Origin: Azospirillum lipoferum
GTDB lineage: Bacteria > Pseudomonadota > Alphaproteobacteria > Azospirillales > Azospirillaceae
NCBI RefSeq assembly: GCF_024170005.1
Contig: NZ_JALJXJ010000005.1
Location: 186,001 to 250,000, forward strand
Length of the DNA stretch: 64,000 nt
Direction: 5' to 3'
In this document: piece by piece, positions 35,150 to 44,803 of the stretch
Position numbering within the stretch: position 1 is the stretch's first letter
Layout of the letters: the number at the start of each line of letters is the position of its first letter
The notes under the pieces: model-generated
What the model saw: the letters and a program-made list of their open reading frames with translations, nothing else
Database searches by the model: none
What the model was told of the DNA's origin: nothing
Translations under genes and position numbers: made by a program

Positions 35150-35905
35150 TCAGATGTTCTGGCCGCCGGAAACCTCGATTCGCTGCGCGGTGACCCAGCG
35201 GTTGTCCGGACCCAGCAGGCTCGCGACCGCCGGACCGATGTCATCGGGCACGCCGACACGGCCCAGCGCCGTCATGGCGGCAAAGGCCTCGTTGTAGGCC
35301 GGTGTATCACGCACGGCGCCGCCCAGGAAGTCGGTCTCGATCGCTCCGGGAGCGATGGTGTTCGCCGTGATTCCACGGCTTCCCAACTCCTTGGCCATGT
35401 AGTGGGTCAACACTTCGACGGCGCCCTTGGCCGCGGAATAGGCGGAGAAGCCAGGAAACGCGATACGGGTCAGGCCGGACGAGAAATTCACGATCCGGCC
35501 ACCGTCGGCCAGCAGCGGCAGAAGCGCCTGCGTCAGGAAGAACACGCCCTTGACATGCACATTGAAGAGGCTGTCGAACTGCGCCTCCGTCGTCTCTGCG
35601 AACCCCGCCATTTCGCCATGGCCGGCGTTGTTGACGAGATGGTCGAAGCGGTCGCGGCCCCAGTTCGACGTCAGTGCCGACCGGACGGCTTCGACGAAGG
35701 CGGGGAAGCCCGAGACGTCGCTGACGTCGAGCTGGATGGCGACCGCCTTGCGGCCGAGCGCTGCGATCTCGGCCACGACGGCATCGGCCGCGCCGGATCC
35801 GCTGCGGTAGGTGAGGATCACGTCGCCGCCGCGGCGGGCGATGCTGACGGCAGTGTTGCGGCCAAGGCCGCGGCTGGCACCGGTGACGATGGAAACGGTG
35901 GTCAT
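35150..35905 (-). CDS. SDR-family oxidoreductase
   Basis: A 251-residue SDR: TGASRGLG at about residues 8-15, NNAGHGEM, catalytic YSAAK and C-terminal RIEVSGGQNI. ATG 35905 follows an AGGAGTTC ribosome-binding site. It is transcribed towards the AraC gene that probably regulates it. The substrate is not identifiable. Confidence 0.88.
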   Translation of the reverse strand: MTTVSIVTGASRGLGRNTAVSIARRGGDVILTYRSGSGAADAVVAEIAALGRKAVAIQLDVSDVSGFPAFVEAVRSALTSNWGRDRFDHLVNNAGHGEMAGFAETTEAQFDSLFNVHVKGVFFLTQALLPLLADGGRIVNFSSGLTRIAFPGFSAYSAAKGAVEVLTHYMAKELGSRGITANTIAPGAIETDFLGGAVRDTPAYNEAFAAMTALGRVGVPDDIGPAVASLLGPDNRWVTAQRIEVSGGQNI

Positions 35906-36059
35906 TTCTGAACTCCTGAAGGCGTTGCGTTGCGGTGAACGCACTATCGCCGATCCGCCGGGGGCGAAGTTGCCGGATGGTCGGCCGTTCTTGCCTGATC
36001 CTCCGAGACTGACCCCTGCGCGAGGTGCAAGGTGCAGGGCGCGAGGTGCGATCCCCCGG

Positions 36060-37451
<1,392 letters not shown>

Positions 37452-37511
37452 GGTGACCTCTCGGATCAAGCCATCGGAGGCGGGGAGTTTGGTCCGCGTC
37501 TGGGTGGCGGA

Positions 37512-38876
37512 TCACGGTGCTGCGTGCTTGTCGGCCGACGCTTCCAGGGCACGATCAACCATCGCTCCCGACAGGCCGAGATAGTTGGCGGGATCGCACC
37601 GGTGTCTGATCATCTCGGTCCCTCCCAGTGCCCCGATGATCTCCGGAACGGCGACAAGGACATCGGCGAGTCCCGACCCACGGTCGATTGCGACACGACA
37701 GGCGTCATAGACGATGTCATGGGCCCGCTGGCGTCCGAGTTGCGGCGCTGCCGCCATCATCACCGCCTCGGCGACGATCAAGCCATGGCTCAGATGCAGG
37801 TTGTGCCGCATGCGATCCTCATGCACGACCAGCCCGCCCAGCATGAACCCGGCATTCGCCAGGGAGGCGGCGGTCAGCAGGAAACTTTCCGGCAGTGCCA
37901 GCCATTCCAGGTGCCACGGTCCGGTCGCCCGTTCGAAGTCGTGGATCATGCCGTCCAGCATCGCGGCCACCTGTTGGCGCACCGCCTTGGCGGCGGCGAG
38001 CATCAGTTCGCTTGCGACCGGGTTGCGCTTCTGCGGCATGGTCGAGGAGGCGCCACGTCCGGGAACGAACGGTTCGGAGACCTCGCCGAACTCCGTCGAC
38101 GACATCACCATGATATCCGTCGCGATCTTGCCCAGCGTGCCGGTGATCAGGCCCAGCAGGACCGCGACCTCGGCGAACCCGTCGCGGGCGACATGCCATG
38201 TGATCGTCGGCTGGCCCAGCCCAAGCTCCTCGCAAAACAGACGCTGCATCTCCAGCCCGCCGTCGCCGATCGAAGCGAGCGTACCGGCCGCACCGGAAAG
38301 CTGACCCACCAGCACGCGCGGCGACGCCTGCTCCAGCCTCTCGATATGACGCACGACGGACGAATGCCAAACGGCCAGCTTGTAGCCGAAGGTGATCGGC
38401 AACGCCTGCTGCAGATGGGTTCTGCCTGCCATCGGCGTGTCGCGGTATTTCCTCGCCCCGGCGGCAAGGATCGCCCGCAGTTCACCCAGGTCGCGGCGCA
38501 GGATGCCGAGAGCGGCCCTGATCTGGAGCACGCTCGCCGTGTCCATGATGTCCTGGGTGGTCGCTCCCCAATGGACGTATCGTCCGGCCTCGCCAGCCGC
38601 CTCCGTCAACTGATGGACGAGGGGCAGGATCGGGTAGCCGACAGTCTCCGTCTCGCGACGCAGCCGGTCATGATCGATCCGCATGGTATCGGCGGCATGG
38701 CCGATCGCCTCGGCCGCCTCCCTCGGAATAAGTCGGCAGCGGCTTTGCGCACGGGCAAGCGCCGCCTCGACCTCCAGGTACCGGCGGATCAGCGCGTCGT
38801 CGCTGAAGATCGCCCTCATCTCGCCGGTACCGAACATGTCGCGAAACAGAATGGAGTCGAAGACCGTGGTGCCCAC
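37512..38876 (-). CDS. Fumarase/aspartase-superfamily lyase (PcaB/adenylosuccinate-lyase-like)
   Basis: About 454 residues. Superfamily blocks are VHWGATTQDIMDT (catalytic region), GRTHLQQALPITFG and GASSTMPQKRNPVASEL. It resembles 3-carboxy-cis,cis-muconate cycloisomerase and related C-N or C-C lyases. GTG 38876 (VGTTVFDSILF) has a perfect GGGAGG site five bases before it, better than the ATG at 38909. The gene lies between an ALDH and a FumC-like gene. No pca gene is nearby, so beta-elimination releasing fumarate or a muconate-like step are both open. Confidence 0.85.
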   Translation of the reverse strand: MGTTVFDSILFRDMFGTGEMRAIFSDDALIRRYLEVEAALARAQSRCRLIPREAAEAIGHAADTMRIDHDRLRRETETVGYPILPLVHQLTEAAGEAGRYVHWGATTQDIMDTASVLQIRAALGILRRDLGELRAILAAGARKYRDTPMAGRTHLQQALPITFGYKLAVWHSSVVRHIERLEQASPRVLVGQLSGAAGTLASIGDGGLEMQRLFCEELGLGQPTITWHVARDGFAEVAVLLGLITGTLGKIATDIMVMSSTEFGEVSEPFVPGRGASSTMPQKRNPVASELMLAAAKAVRQQVAAMLDGMIHDFERATGPWHLEWLALPESFLLTAASLANAGFMLGGLVVHEDRMRHNLHLSHGLIVAEAVMMAAAPQLGRQRAHDIVYDACRVAIDRGSGLADVLVAVPEIIGALGGTEMIRHRCDPANYLGLSGAMVDRALEASADKHAAP

Positions 38877-38949
38877 GGTGCCCTCCCGATGTTGCTGCGA
38901 GATGATCATGGCGGCCCGGCGCGTCTTCCGCCGGGACCTGCCCGTGGTC

Positions 38950-40377
38950 CTACCTGACGCTGACGAATTTGGTCTTCTGATAAGGTGCCAGGATTTCGAT
39001 GCCCCCTTCGGTCCCGTACCCGCTTTCCTTCCAGCCGCCCAGCGGCACTTCCGGCGGGTGGGTCACCACGTCGTTGATGCCGATGGTGCCGAACTGCAGC
39101 CGGTCCTTCAGCCGCTGCTGCCGGGCGGCGTCGTTGGTGAAGACATAGGCCGACAGCCCGAACTCCAGCCCGTTCGCCTGTTCGAGCATGGCCTCCTCGT
39201 CGGTGAAGGGAAGGATGGGCACCACCGGGCCGAAGGGTTCGGTCCGCAGGATCTCGGCGCCGTCGGGAACTTCGGTCAGGACGGTCGGTGCGTAGAAGAA
39301 GCCGCGGCCGCCCGGCCGCTCGCCGCCGGCGGCCACGGTGGCGCCGCGCCCGCGGGCATCCTCCACGAGGTGGGAGATGGCCTGCACGCGCCGTTCGTTG
39401 GCGAGCGGCCCCATCTGCGTGCGTGGATCCAGCCCGTCGCCGACGCGCCAAGCTTTGGCGTGTTCCACGAAGCGGGCGGTGAAGCGCTCGCGGATGCTCT
39501 CCTCGACGAAGAATCGGGTGGGCGACAGGCAGATCTGGCCGGAGTTGGTGAGCTTCGCCTTGACCAGGAAATCCGCCGCCTTCTCCGGATCGACGTCGCC
39601 GCACACGATGGTCGGGGCGTGTCCGCCCAACTCCATGGTGACCGGCTTCATCACCCGGCCGGCGGCGGCGGCCAGCAGCTTGCCGACCGGGATCGATCCG
39701 GTGAAGGTGATCTTCGCCACGGCCGATGCCGGGATCAGGTAGGACGAGACCTCCTCCGGCCGGCCGAACACCACGGCGATGGCGGCCGGTGGCACCCCGG
39801 CCTCCAGCAGGGCCTTGGCCAGTGCCAGCACCGAGGCTGGCGTCTCCTCCGACGGTTTGCAGATGATCGAACAGCCGGCGCCCAGCGCCCCGGCGAACTT
39901 CTTCGCCGCCAGCGCCATCGGGAAGTTCCAGGGGGTGAAGGCGGCGACGACGCCCACCGGATGTGTTTCCACCTCGATCCGATGGCCGGCGTCGCGCCCC
40001 CGCATCGTGCGGCCGGCGACACGCCGGGCCTGCTCGCCGCCCCATTCGAGGAACTCTGCGGAGCGGATCACCTCGACCCGCGCCTCGGCCAGCGGCTTGC
40101 CCTGCTCCAGCGTGATGCTGCGGGCGATGCGGTCGGCATCGGCGCGCAGCCGGTCGGCGGCGTCCTTCAGAACGGCGCCACGCTGCCAGGGCGACACCGC
40201 CTGCCATTCGCGAAGGCCGCGGCTTGCCGCCTCCAGCGCCTCGTCGAGGTCGGCGGTGGAGGCGTGCGCCACCCTGCCGATGCTGTCGCCGGTCGCCGGA
40301 TTGAGTACGTCCTCGCCGGCACCCTTCGAGCCTTCGCGCCAGACGCCGTCGATCACCAGGGGAAATTCAATTGTCAT
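38950..40377 (-). CDS. NAD(P)-dependent aldehyde dehydrogenase, succinate-semialdehyde type
   Basis: A 475-residue ALDH of the succinate-semialdehyde dehydrogenase group: TPWNFPMALAAKKFAGALGA, catalytic Glu in TMELGGHAP, catalytic Cys in NSGQICLSPTRFF, and GPLANERR. It is the first gene of a minus-strand operon with two fumarase-superfamily lyases. Its start faces the XRE-cupin regulator gene, and the shared 19-bp element at 40490 lies between them. It probably oxidises a C4 semialdehyde made by the pathway; this is inferred from the subfamily. Confidence 0.9.
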   Translation of the reverse strand: MTIEFPLVIDGVWREGSKGAGEDVLNPATGDSIGRVAHASTADLDEALEAASRGLREWQAVSPWQRGAVLKDAADRLRADADRIARSITLEQGKPLAEARVEVIRSAEFLEWGGEQARRVAGRTMRGRDAGHRIEVETHPVGVVAAFTPWNFPMALAAKKFAGALGAGCSIICKPSEETPASVLALAKALLEAGVPPAAIAVVFGRPEEVSSYLIPASAVAKITFTGSIPVGKLLAAAAGRVMKPVTMELGGHAPTIVCGDVDPEKAADFLVKAKLTNSGQICLSPTRFFVEESIRERFTARFVEHAKAWRVGDGLDPRTQMGPLANERRVQAISHLVEDARGRGATVAAGGERPGGRGFFYAPTVLTEVPDGAEILRTEPFGPVVPILPFTDEEAMLEQANGLEFGLSAYVFTNDAARQQRLKDRLQFGTIGINDVVTHPPEVPLGGWKESGYGTEGGIEILAPYQKTKFVSVR

Positions 40378-40489
40378 GGGATCACCTCGCAGGGGCGGCA
40401 GACAGATCGGCTCTGCATCGCGTCGCTTGCGTTTGCCGCGAAATGACTGCATATGCGGAGGGTGTGACGCTGCCCGCCCGAGTGGAAGA

Positions 40490-40508
40490 ATTTATCTTCT
40501 ATAGGAGA
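40490..40508 (-). promoter_or_regulatory. Regulon element 1 (putative XRE-cupin operator)
   Basis: On the minus strand it reads TCTCCTATAGAAGATAAAT. It matches element 3 at 44743 in 17 of 19 positions and element 2 at 41354 in 15 of 19. It sits in the divergent gap between the ALDH operon (start 40377) and the regulator gene (start 40591), ideal for co-regulation. The stretch GAAGA-n5-TCTTC overlapping it is itself an inverted repeat. Confidence 0.65.
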
Positions 40509-40590
40509 CGGGTTAGCATGACGGAGATCGACTTGGCAAGCGGCATCTCGCCGGATTGTCGGTACGCCCCACATTGGGACCGCGAGACAG

Positions 40591-41211
40591 ATGGACAGCG
40601 CTCAGCAAACTTCGCCCGCTCCGGATGACAATGACGGGCCGGACGACCTCAGCCGGCAGTTCGGCGACCGCGTCCGCGAATTGCGCAAGCGGGGCAACCT
40701 GACGCTGGAGGAGCTTTCCCGTCAGTCCGGGGTCAGCCGGGCGATGCTGTCCAAGGTGGAGCGCGGCGAGAAAAGCCCGACGATCGGGGTCGCCAAGCGG
40801 ATTTGCCGGGCGCTGAACACTTCGCTGTCCTTCCTGACCGGGGGCGAGGAGGATCGCCGGGCGGTCGCCGTCGTTCGCAAGGACCAGCGTCACGTCTTCC
40901 GGGACCGCGACACCGGGTTCGAGCGCCACCTGCTGTCGCCGCCGATTGCCGGCAGTTCGGTCGAACTGCTCCTGCACCTGCTTCCCGCCGGCGCCTCCAC
41001 CGGGATCATGCCATCCTATCCGAGCGGGACGGAGAAGTATGTGGTCGTGGCGGAGGGTGAATTGGTCATGGTCATCGGTGGGGTGGACTACAGCTTGAAA
41101 CAGGGCGATTCGCTGTTCTTCGAAGCGAACGTCGACCACTCCTTCGAGAACCGCTCCAAGGCAGCTTGCAGCTACTACCTCGTCATCGCCCGGCGGGACC
41201 GGGCCGCGTAG
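40591..41211 (+). CDS. XRE-family regulator with cupin sensor domain
   Basis: A 206-residue protein with an N-terminal HTH_3 domain (about 22-75: FGDRVRELRKRGNLTLEELS, then SGVSRAMLSKVERGEKSPTI) and a C-terminal cupin (about 120-200: SGTEKYVVVAEGELVMVIGG and LKQGDSLFFEANVDHSFEN). Such HTH-cupin regulators often control amine, amino acid or aldehyde catabolism. It lies at the centre of the 36-50 kb catabolic cluster, and copies of one 19-bp element occur in front of it and in the two downstream promoter gaps, making it the obvious regulator of all three. Confidence 0.92.
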   Translation: MDSAQQTSPAPDDNDGPDDLSRQFGDRVRELRKRGNLTLEELSRQSGVSRAMLSKVERGEKSPTIGVAKRICRALNTSLSFLTGGEEDRRAVAVVRKDQRHVFRDRDTGFERHLLSPPIAGSSVELLLHLLPAGASTGIMPSYPSGTEKYVVVAEGELVMVIGGVDYSLKQGDSLFFEANVDHSFENRSKAACSYYLVIARRDRAA

Positions 41212-41332
41212 GCGAAGCCGGCGGCTCCGCACACCTCCTTCGAATTCCAGGAAATTCCCCGACCCGGGCCTGCTTTGTGGGCACCGGGAGGGCAGGCGTG
41301 CGCCGGCCGCTTCGCTCGTCTCCCCAACAATT

Positions 41333-41388
41333 TCTCTTCCAAAGGATAAATTTTCTGCTATGAGAGATAAATCGCAGTTTGGAAGAGA
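41333..41388. repeat. 11-bp inverted repeat flanking regulon element 2
   Basis: TCTCTTCCAAA at 41333-41343 and its exact reverse complement TTTGGAAGAGA at 41378-41388 enclose 34 bp that contain element 2. The right arm overlaps the ribosome-binding site of the ALDH gene at 41397. It could be a looped operator pair or an mRNA hairpin that hides the start. Confidence 0.6.
41354..41372 (+). promoter_or_regulatory. Regulon element 2 (putative XRE-cupin operator)
   Basis: TCTGCTATGAGAGATAAAT, sharing TCTnCTAT and AGATAAAT with elements 1 and 3. It lies 25 bp before the GTG of the ALDH gene at 41397 and inside the 11-bp inverted repeat at 41333-41388. It is the most diverged of the three copies. 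Confidence 0.55.
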
Positions 41389-41396
41389 GGATCACT

Positions 41397-42923
41397 GTGG
41401 CCCCCCGTTCCAAAGAGATCATGGATCTCGGCCTCTACATCGATGGGCGCAGCCGCCCGTCGGCGAGCGGCCAATTCTTCGATAGTAGCGATCCCTTCAC
41501 CGGGGAAGTCTGGTCGCGGGTCCCCGCCGCGACGGCCGGGGATGTGGACGAGGCTGTCCGCGCCGCCCACCGCGCCTTCACCAGCGGCCCTTGGGCGGAG
41601 ATGACGCCGACACAACGCGGGCGGCTGCTCTACCGGCTGGGCGACCTCGTCGAGGCGAACGCCGACCGGCTGGGTGAGCTGGAGGTCCGCGACAACGGGA
41701 AGCTGCTTGCCGAGATGCTTGGCCAAGTGCGCTATCTCCCGGAATGGTTCCGCTATTATGGCGGACTTGCCGATAAAATCGAGGGCGCCGTGACGCCGGC
41801 CGAACGGCCCGGCATCATGCACCACATCCGCTACGAGCCGATCGGCGTCGTCGCCGCGATCGTCCCGTGGAACTCCCCGCTGGTGCTGACCGTGTGGAAA
41901 CTGGCTCCGGCGCTCGCCGCCGGCAACACGGTGGTGGTCAAGCCGTCGGAATACTCCTCGGCCTCGATGCTCTACCTCGCCAGCCTGTTCGGGGAGGCGG
42001 GGTTCCCGCCGGGCGTCCTCAACGTCGTCACCGGCGTCGGCAGCGAAGTGGGAGAGGCGCTGGCCAACCACCCGTTGGTCGAGCGGATCGCGTTTACCGG
42101 CGGCGAGGGGGGCGGGCGCGCGGTCTACCAGGCGGCTGCCAAATCCTTCAAGCGCGTGTCGCTGGAACTGGGCGGCAAATCGGCCAACATCGTGTTCGAC
42201 GACGCCGACCTCGACGATGCGGTGAAGGGAGCGGTCGCCGGCATCTTCGCCGCCGCCGGACAGACCTGCATGGCCGGTTCGCGCCTGCTGGTCCAGGACA
42301 GCATCCACGATGCCTTCGTGGACCGGCTGGTCTCCTTCGTCTCGCAGGCGAAGCTGGGCGACCCGCTGCTGCCGGACACCGACATCGGTCCGATCGCCAC
42401 GCCGCCGCAGTTCCGCAAGATCCTCGACTACATCGACATCGCCAAGGGCGAGGGGGCGACCTGCGTGCTGGGCGGTACACGGGCGGAAGGGCAGGGCCTC
42501 GGCAACGGCCTCTTCGTCAAGCCGACCATCTTCACCAACGTCCACAACGGCATGCGGATCGCGCAGGAGGAGGTGTTCGGGCCGATCCTGTCGGTCATCC
42601 GTTTCCGCACCGACGACGAGGCGGTGCAGATCGCCAACGACACGCCCTATGGCCTCGCCGCCGGCGTGTGGACCCAGAGCCTTGACCGGGCGATCAACCT
42701 GCCGCCGCGGCTGCGGGCCGGGACGGTGTGGGTCAACGCCTACCGGGTCGTCAGCTATCTGGCCCCGTTCGGCGGTTTCAGGAATTCCGGCATCGGGCGC
42801 GAGAACGGCAAGGACGCCATCCGCGATTATCTCGAAGCCAAGAGCGTCTTCATAAATACCCGGCGCGGCGTGCCGTCGCCGTTCGTGATGCGGCTGCCAA
42901 GCGTCGAGTCCTTCGGCGGCTGA
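41397..42923 (+). CDS. Aldehyde dehydrogenase
   Basis: A 508-residue NAD(P)-dependent ALDH: AIVPWNSPLVLTVWKLAPAL, catalytic Glu in LELGGKSANIVF, catalytic Cys in GQTCMAGSRLLVQ and the C-terminal FGGFRNSGIGRENG. GTG 41397 has a GAGAGG site six bases upstream; the frame opening at 41379 would start within the inverted repeat. It is most like betaine/aromatic-aldehyde-type ALDHs. The MHS transporter follows in the same direction. It presumably oxidises the aldehyde formed early in the pathway. Confidence 0.9.
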   Translation: MAPRSKEIMDLGLYIDGRSRPSASGQFFDSSDPFTGEVWSRVPAATAGDVDEAVRAAHRAFTSGPWAEMTPTQRGRLLYRLGDLVEANADRLGELEVRDNGKLLAEMLGQVRYLPEWFRYYGGLADKIEGAVTPAERPGIMHHIRYEPIGVVAAIVPWNSPLVLTVWKLAPALAAGNTVVVKPSEYSSASMLYLASLFGEAGFPPGVLNVVTGVGSEVGEALANHPLVERIAFTGGEGGGRAVYQAAAKSFKRVSLELGGKSANIVFDDADLDDAVKGAVAGIFAAAGQTCMAGSRLLVQDSIHDAFVDRLVSFVSQAKLGDPLLPDTDIGPIATPPQFRKILDYIDIAKGEGATCVLGGTRAEGQGLGNGLFVKPTIFTNVHNGMRIAQEEVFGPILSVIRFRTDDEAVQIANDTPYGLAAGVWTQSLDRAINLPPRLRAGTVWVNAYRVVSYLAPFGGFRNSGIGRENGKDAIRDYLEAKSVFINTRRGVPSPFVMRLPSVESFGG

Positions 42924-42991
42924 CCGCCGCGCGGCATCCTATCCGGTCCGCCGGTTCCACAATCAGAAAAATCGAACAGGGAGGCATGATC

Positions 42992-43045
42992 ATGCTCGGC
43001 CCACGGACGCGCTCGTCCGAACTTCAAATCCCCGTCGACTGGTAG
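42992..43045 (+). CDS. Possible 17-residue peptide gene
   Basis: MLGPRTRSSELQIPVDW followed by TAG, preceded by GGGAGG seven bases before the ATG (another ATG at 42986 would add two residues). It lies alone between the ALDH stop and the MHS transporter, which has its own GGAGG site. It may be a real small peptide, a leader, or the intact 5' end of a deleted gene. I recognise no family. Confidence 0.35.
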   Translation: MLGPRTRSSELQIPVDW

Positions 43046-43061
43046 AAGCGGAGGTTTCGCG

Positions 43062-44705
43062 ATGGATGCTTCAGAAGCGATCGCCGCCCCCTTGGCCTCC
43101 GCCAAGCCGGTCGGCGCACAGATCCGTACCGTCACCGCCGCGGCACTCGGGACGGTCTTCGAATGGTACGAGTTCACGCTCTACGCGGCGATGGCCGGGG
43201 TCCTGGCCGGCAAGTTCTTCAGCGGGCTGGATCCTTCGATCGGCTTCCTCTTCGCCCTGCTGACCTTTGGCATCGGCTTCATCGTCCGGCCGGTCGGCGC
43301 CCTCGTTTTCGGCCGCCTGGGCGACCGGATCGGACGCAAGCGCACCTTCATGATCACCATCATGATCATGGGGTTGGCGACCTTCGCCGTCGGCCTCTTG
43401 CCATCCTATGAGACCGCTGGGATCGTCGCACCCGTCCTGCTGGTCACGCTGCGCATTCTGCAAGGGCTGGCGCTGGGCGGGGAATATGGCGGCGCCGTCA
43501 TCTACGTGACCGAGCATGTCGCCAGGAACCGGCGCGGTCTCAACACGTCGTTCATCCAGATGACCGGAACGCTGGGCTTCCTGATGGCCCTGCTGTCGAT
43601 CCAACTGGTGCAGGCGGTGGTGACGCAGGCGGTGTTCGATGCCTGGGCGTGGCGGATTCCCTTCCTGGTCTCGATCGTCCTGCTGGCCGTCTCGATCAAG
43701 GTCCGGCTGCAGATGCACGAATCCCCCGTCTTCAAGAAGATGGCCGAGGAGAAGCGCCTGTCCACCAGCCCGGTGCGCGAGACCTTCGGCAGTTGGGAGA
43801 ACGTCAAGCTGATGGCCATCGCGCTGATCGGCATCGGCGGCGGCATGTCGGTGGTCTATTACAACGCCGTCCTTTACCCCCTGTTCTTCCTCAGCCGGAC
43901 GCTGAGTGTGCCGATGCCGGTCGCCAACCTGATGACCACCGTGGCGGCCCTGTGCTCCATCCCGATGATCTGGTTCGCTGGCTGGCTGTCCGACCGGGTG
44001 GGGCGCAAGCCGGTGATGCTGGCCGGCTTCCTGCTGGGGGCGGTGGCGACCTTCCCGGTCTTCCATCAGATCGCCGAACTGGCGAACCCGGCGCTGGCGG
44101 AGACCCAAGCGAGGACGGCGGTCACCATCCGGACCGACGGGGCGGGCTGTTCCTTCATGTTCAACCCGCTGGGCAACCGCAGCTTCACCGCCCCGTGCGA
44201 CGTGGCGCGGCAGGTTCTGTCCGGCTCCTCCGTCAATTACGAGCGGACCGACCGTCCGGGTTCGGCGGCGACCGAGGTGCAGGTCGGCGACCGGGTGATC
44301 ACCGCCAACGGCTCGGCCGGCTTCGATCAGGCGCAGTTCACGCGGGACCTGAAGGATGCCCTGAAGCAGGCGGGGTTCGGCGTTCTCGGCAATCCGGACG
44401 GGGCGGCGCAGGTCAAGATCGTCGGGTTGCTGCTGGTGCTGCTGCTGGCGATGGCGCTCGGCTATTCGCCGGTCGGTGTGGCGATGGCGGAGATGTTCCC
44501 GGCGCGCATCCGCTACACGGCGATGTCCTTTCCCTATCATTTCTCCAGCGGCTGGATCGGCGGGTTGCTGCCGACCTTCGCCTTCGCCATCGCGGTGGCG
44601 CAGGGCAACATCTTCGCCGGCCTCTGGTACACGGTTGGCTGGCTGATCGTCGGCATCGTCATCACCGGACTCTTCTATCGCGAACGCAGGACCGATCCGG
44701 ACTGA
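43062..44705 (+). CDS. MFS transporter, metabolite:H+ symporter (MHS/ShiA-like) family
   Basis: A 547-residue MHS transporter: TVFEWYEFTLYAAMAGVLAG at the first span, GRLGDRIGRKRTFM, LALGGEYGGAVIYVTEH and WLSDRVGRKPVML are diagnostic. Compared with ordinary 430-residue members it carries an extra hydrophilic domain of about 100 residues (roughly 346-448) between spans 8 and 9, with two cysteines (AGCSFMF, APCDVAR) that could form a disulfide. Related proteins with such an insert exist. It likely imports an organic acid or zwitterion for the ALDH encoded upstream. Confidence 0.9.
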   Translation: MDASEAIAAPLASAKPVGAQIRTVTAAALGTVFEWYEFTLYAAMAGVLAGKFFSGLDPSIGFLFALLTFGIGFIVRPVGALVFGRLGDRIGRKRTFMITIMIMGLATFAVGLLPSYETAGIVAPVLLVTLRILQGLALGGEYGGAVIYVTEHVARNRRGLNTSFIQMTGTLGFLMALLSIQLVQAVVTQAVFDAWAWRIPFLVSIVLLAVSIKVRLQMHESPVFKKMAEEKRLSTSPVRETFGSWENVKLMAIALIGIGGGMSVVYYNAVLYPLFFLSRTLSVPMPVANLMTTVAALCSIPMIWFAGWLSDRVGRKPVMLAGFLLGAVATFPVFHQIAELANPALAETQARTAVTIRTDGAGCSFMFNPLGNRSFTAPCDVARQVLSGSSVNYERTDRPGSAATEVQVGDRVITANGSAGFDQAQFTRDLKDALKQAGFGVLGNPDGAAQVKIVGLLLVLLLAMALGYSPVGVAMAEMFPARIRYTAMSFPYHFSSGWIGGLLPTFAFAIAVAQGNIFAGLWYTVGWLIVGIVITGLFYRERRTDPD

Positions 44706-44742
44706 GGAGGCTTGCGTCCGTGGGCTTCTTCATGCACGATAT

Positions 44743-44761
44743 TCTACTATAGAAGATTAAT
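44743..44761 (+). promoter_or_regulatory. Regulon element 3 (putative XRE-cupin operator)
   Basis: TCTACTATAGAAGATTAAT, differing from element 1 at two positions only. It contains the small palindrome TTCTA-CTA-TAGAA. It lies 43 bp before the first gene of the HAAT ABC transporter, in the only sizeable gap between the MHS gene and that operon. Confidence 0.65.
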
Positions 44762-44803
44762 TCTCAAAAAAACAGTCAGCCAAGTTCTGGGGAGGAGCGT
44801 TCC

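Noticed and set aside
36018-36049. Direct repeat of GCGCGAGGTGC, two copies 10 bp apart
   Set aside because: Short, only two copies, located after the FumC-like stop; could be chance in GC-rich sequence and has no evident partner.
37895-38113. Small Arg/Pro-rich frames within the lyase gene
   Set aside because: Frame shadows typical of high-GC coding DNA with no ribosome-binding site.
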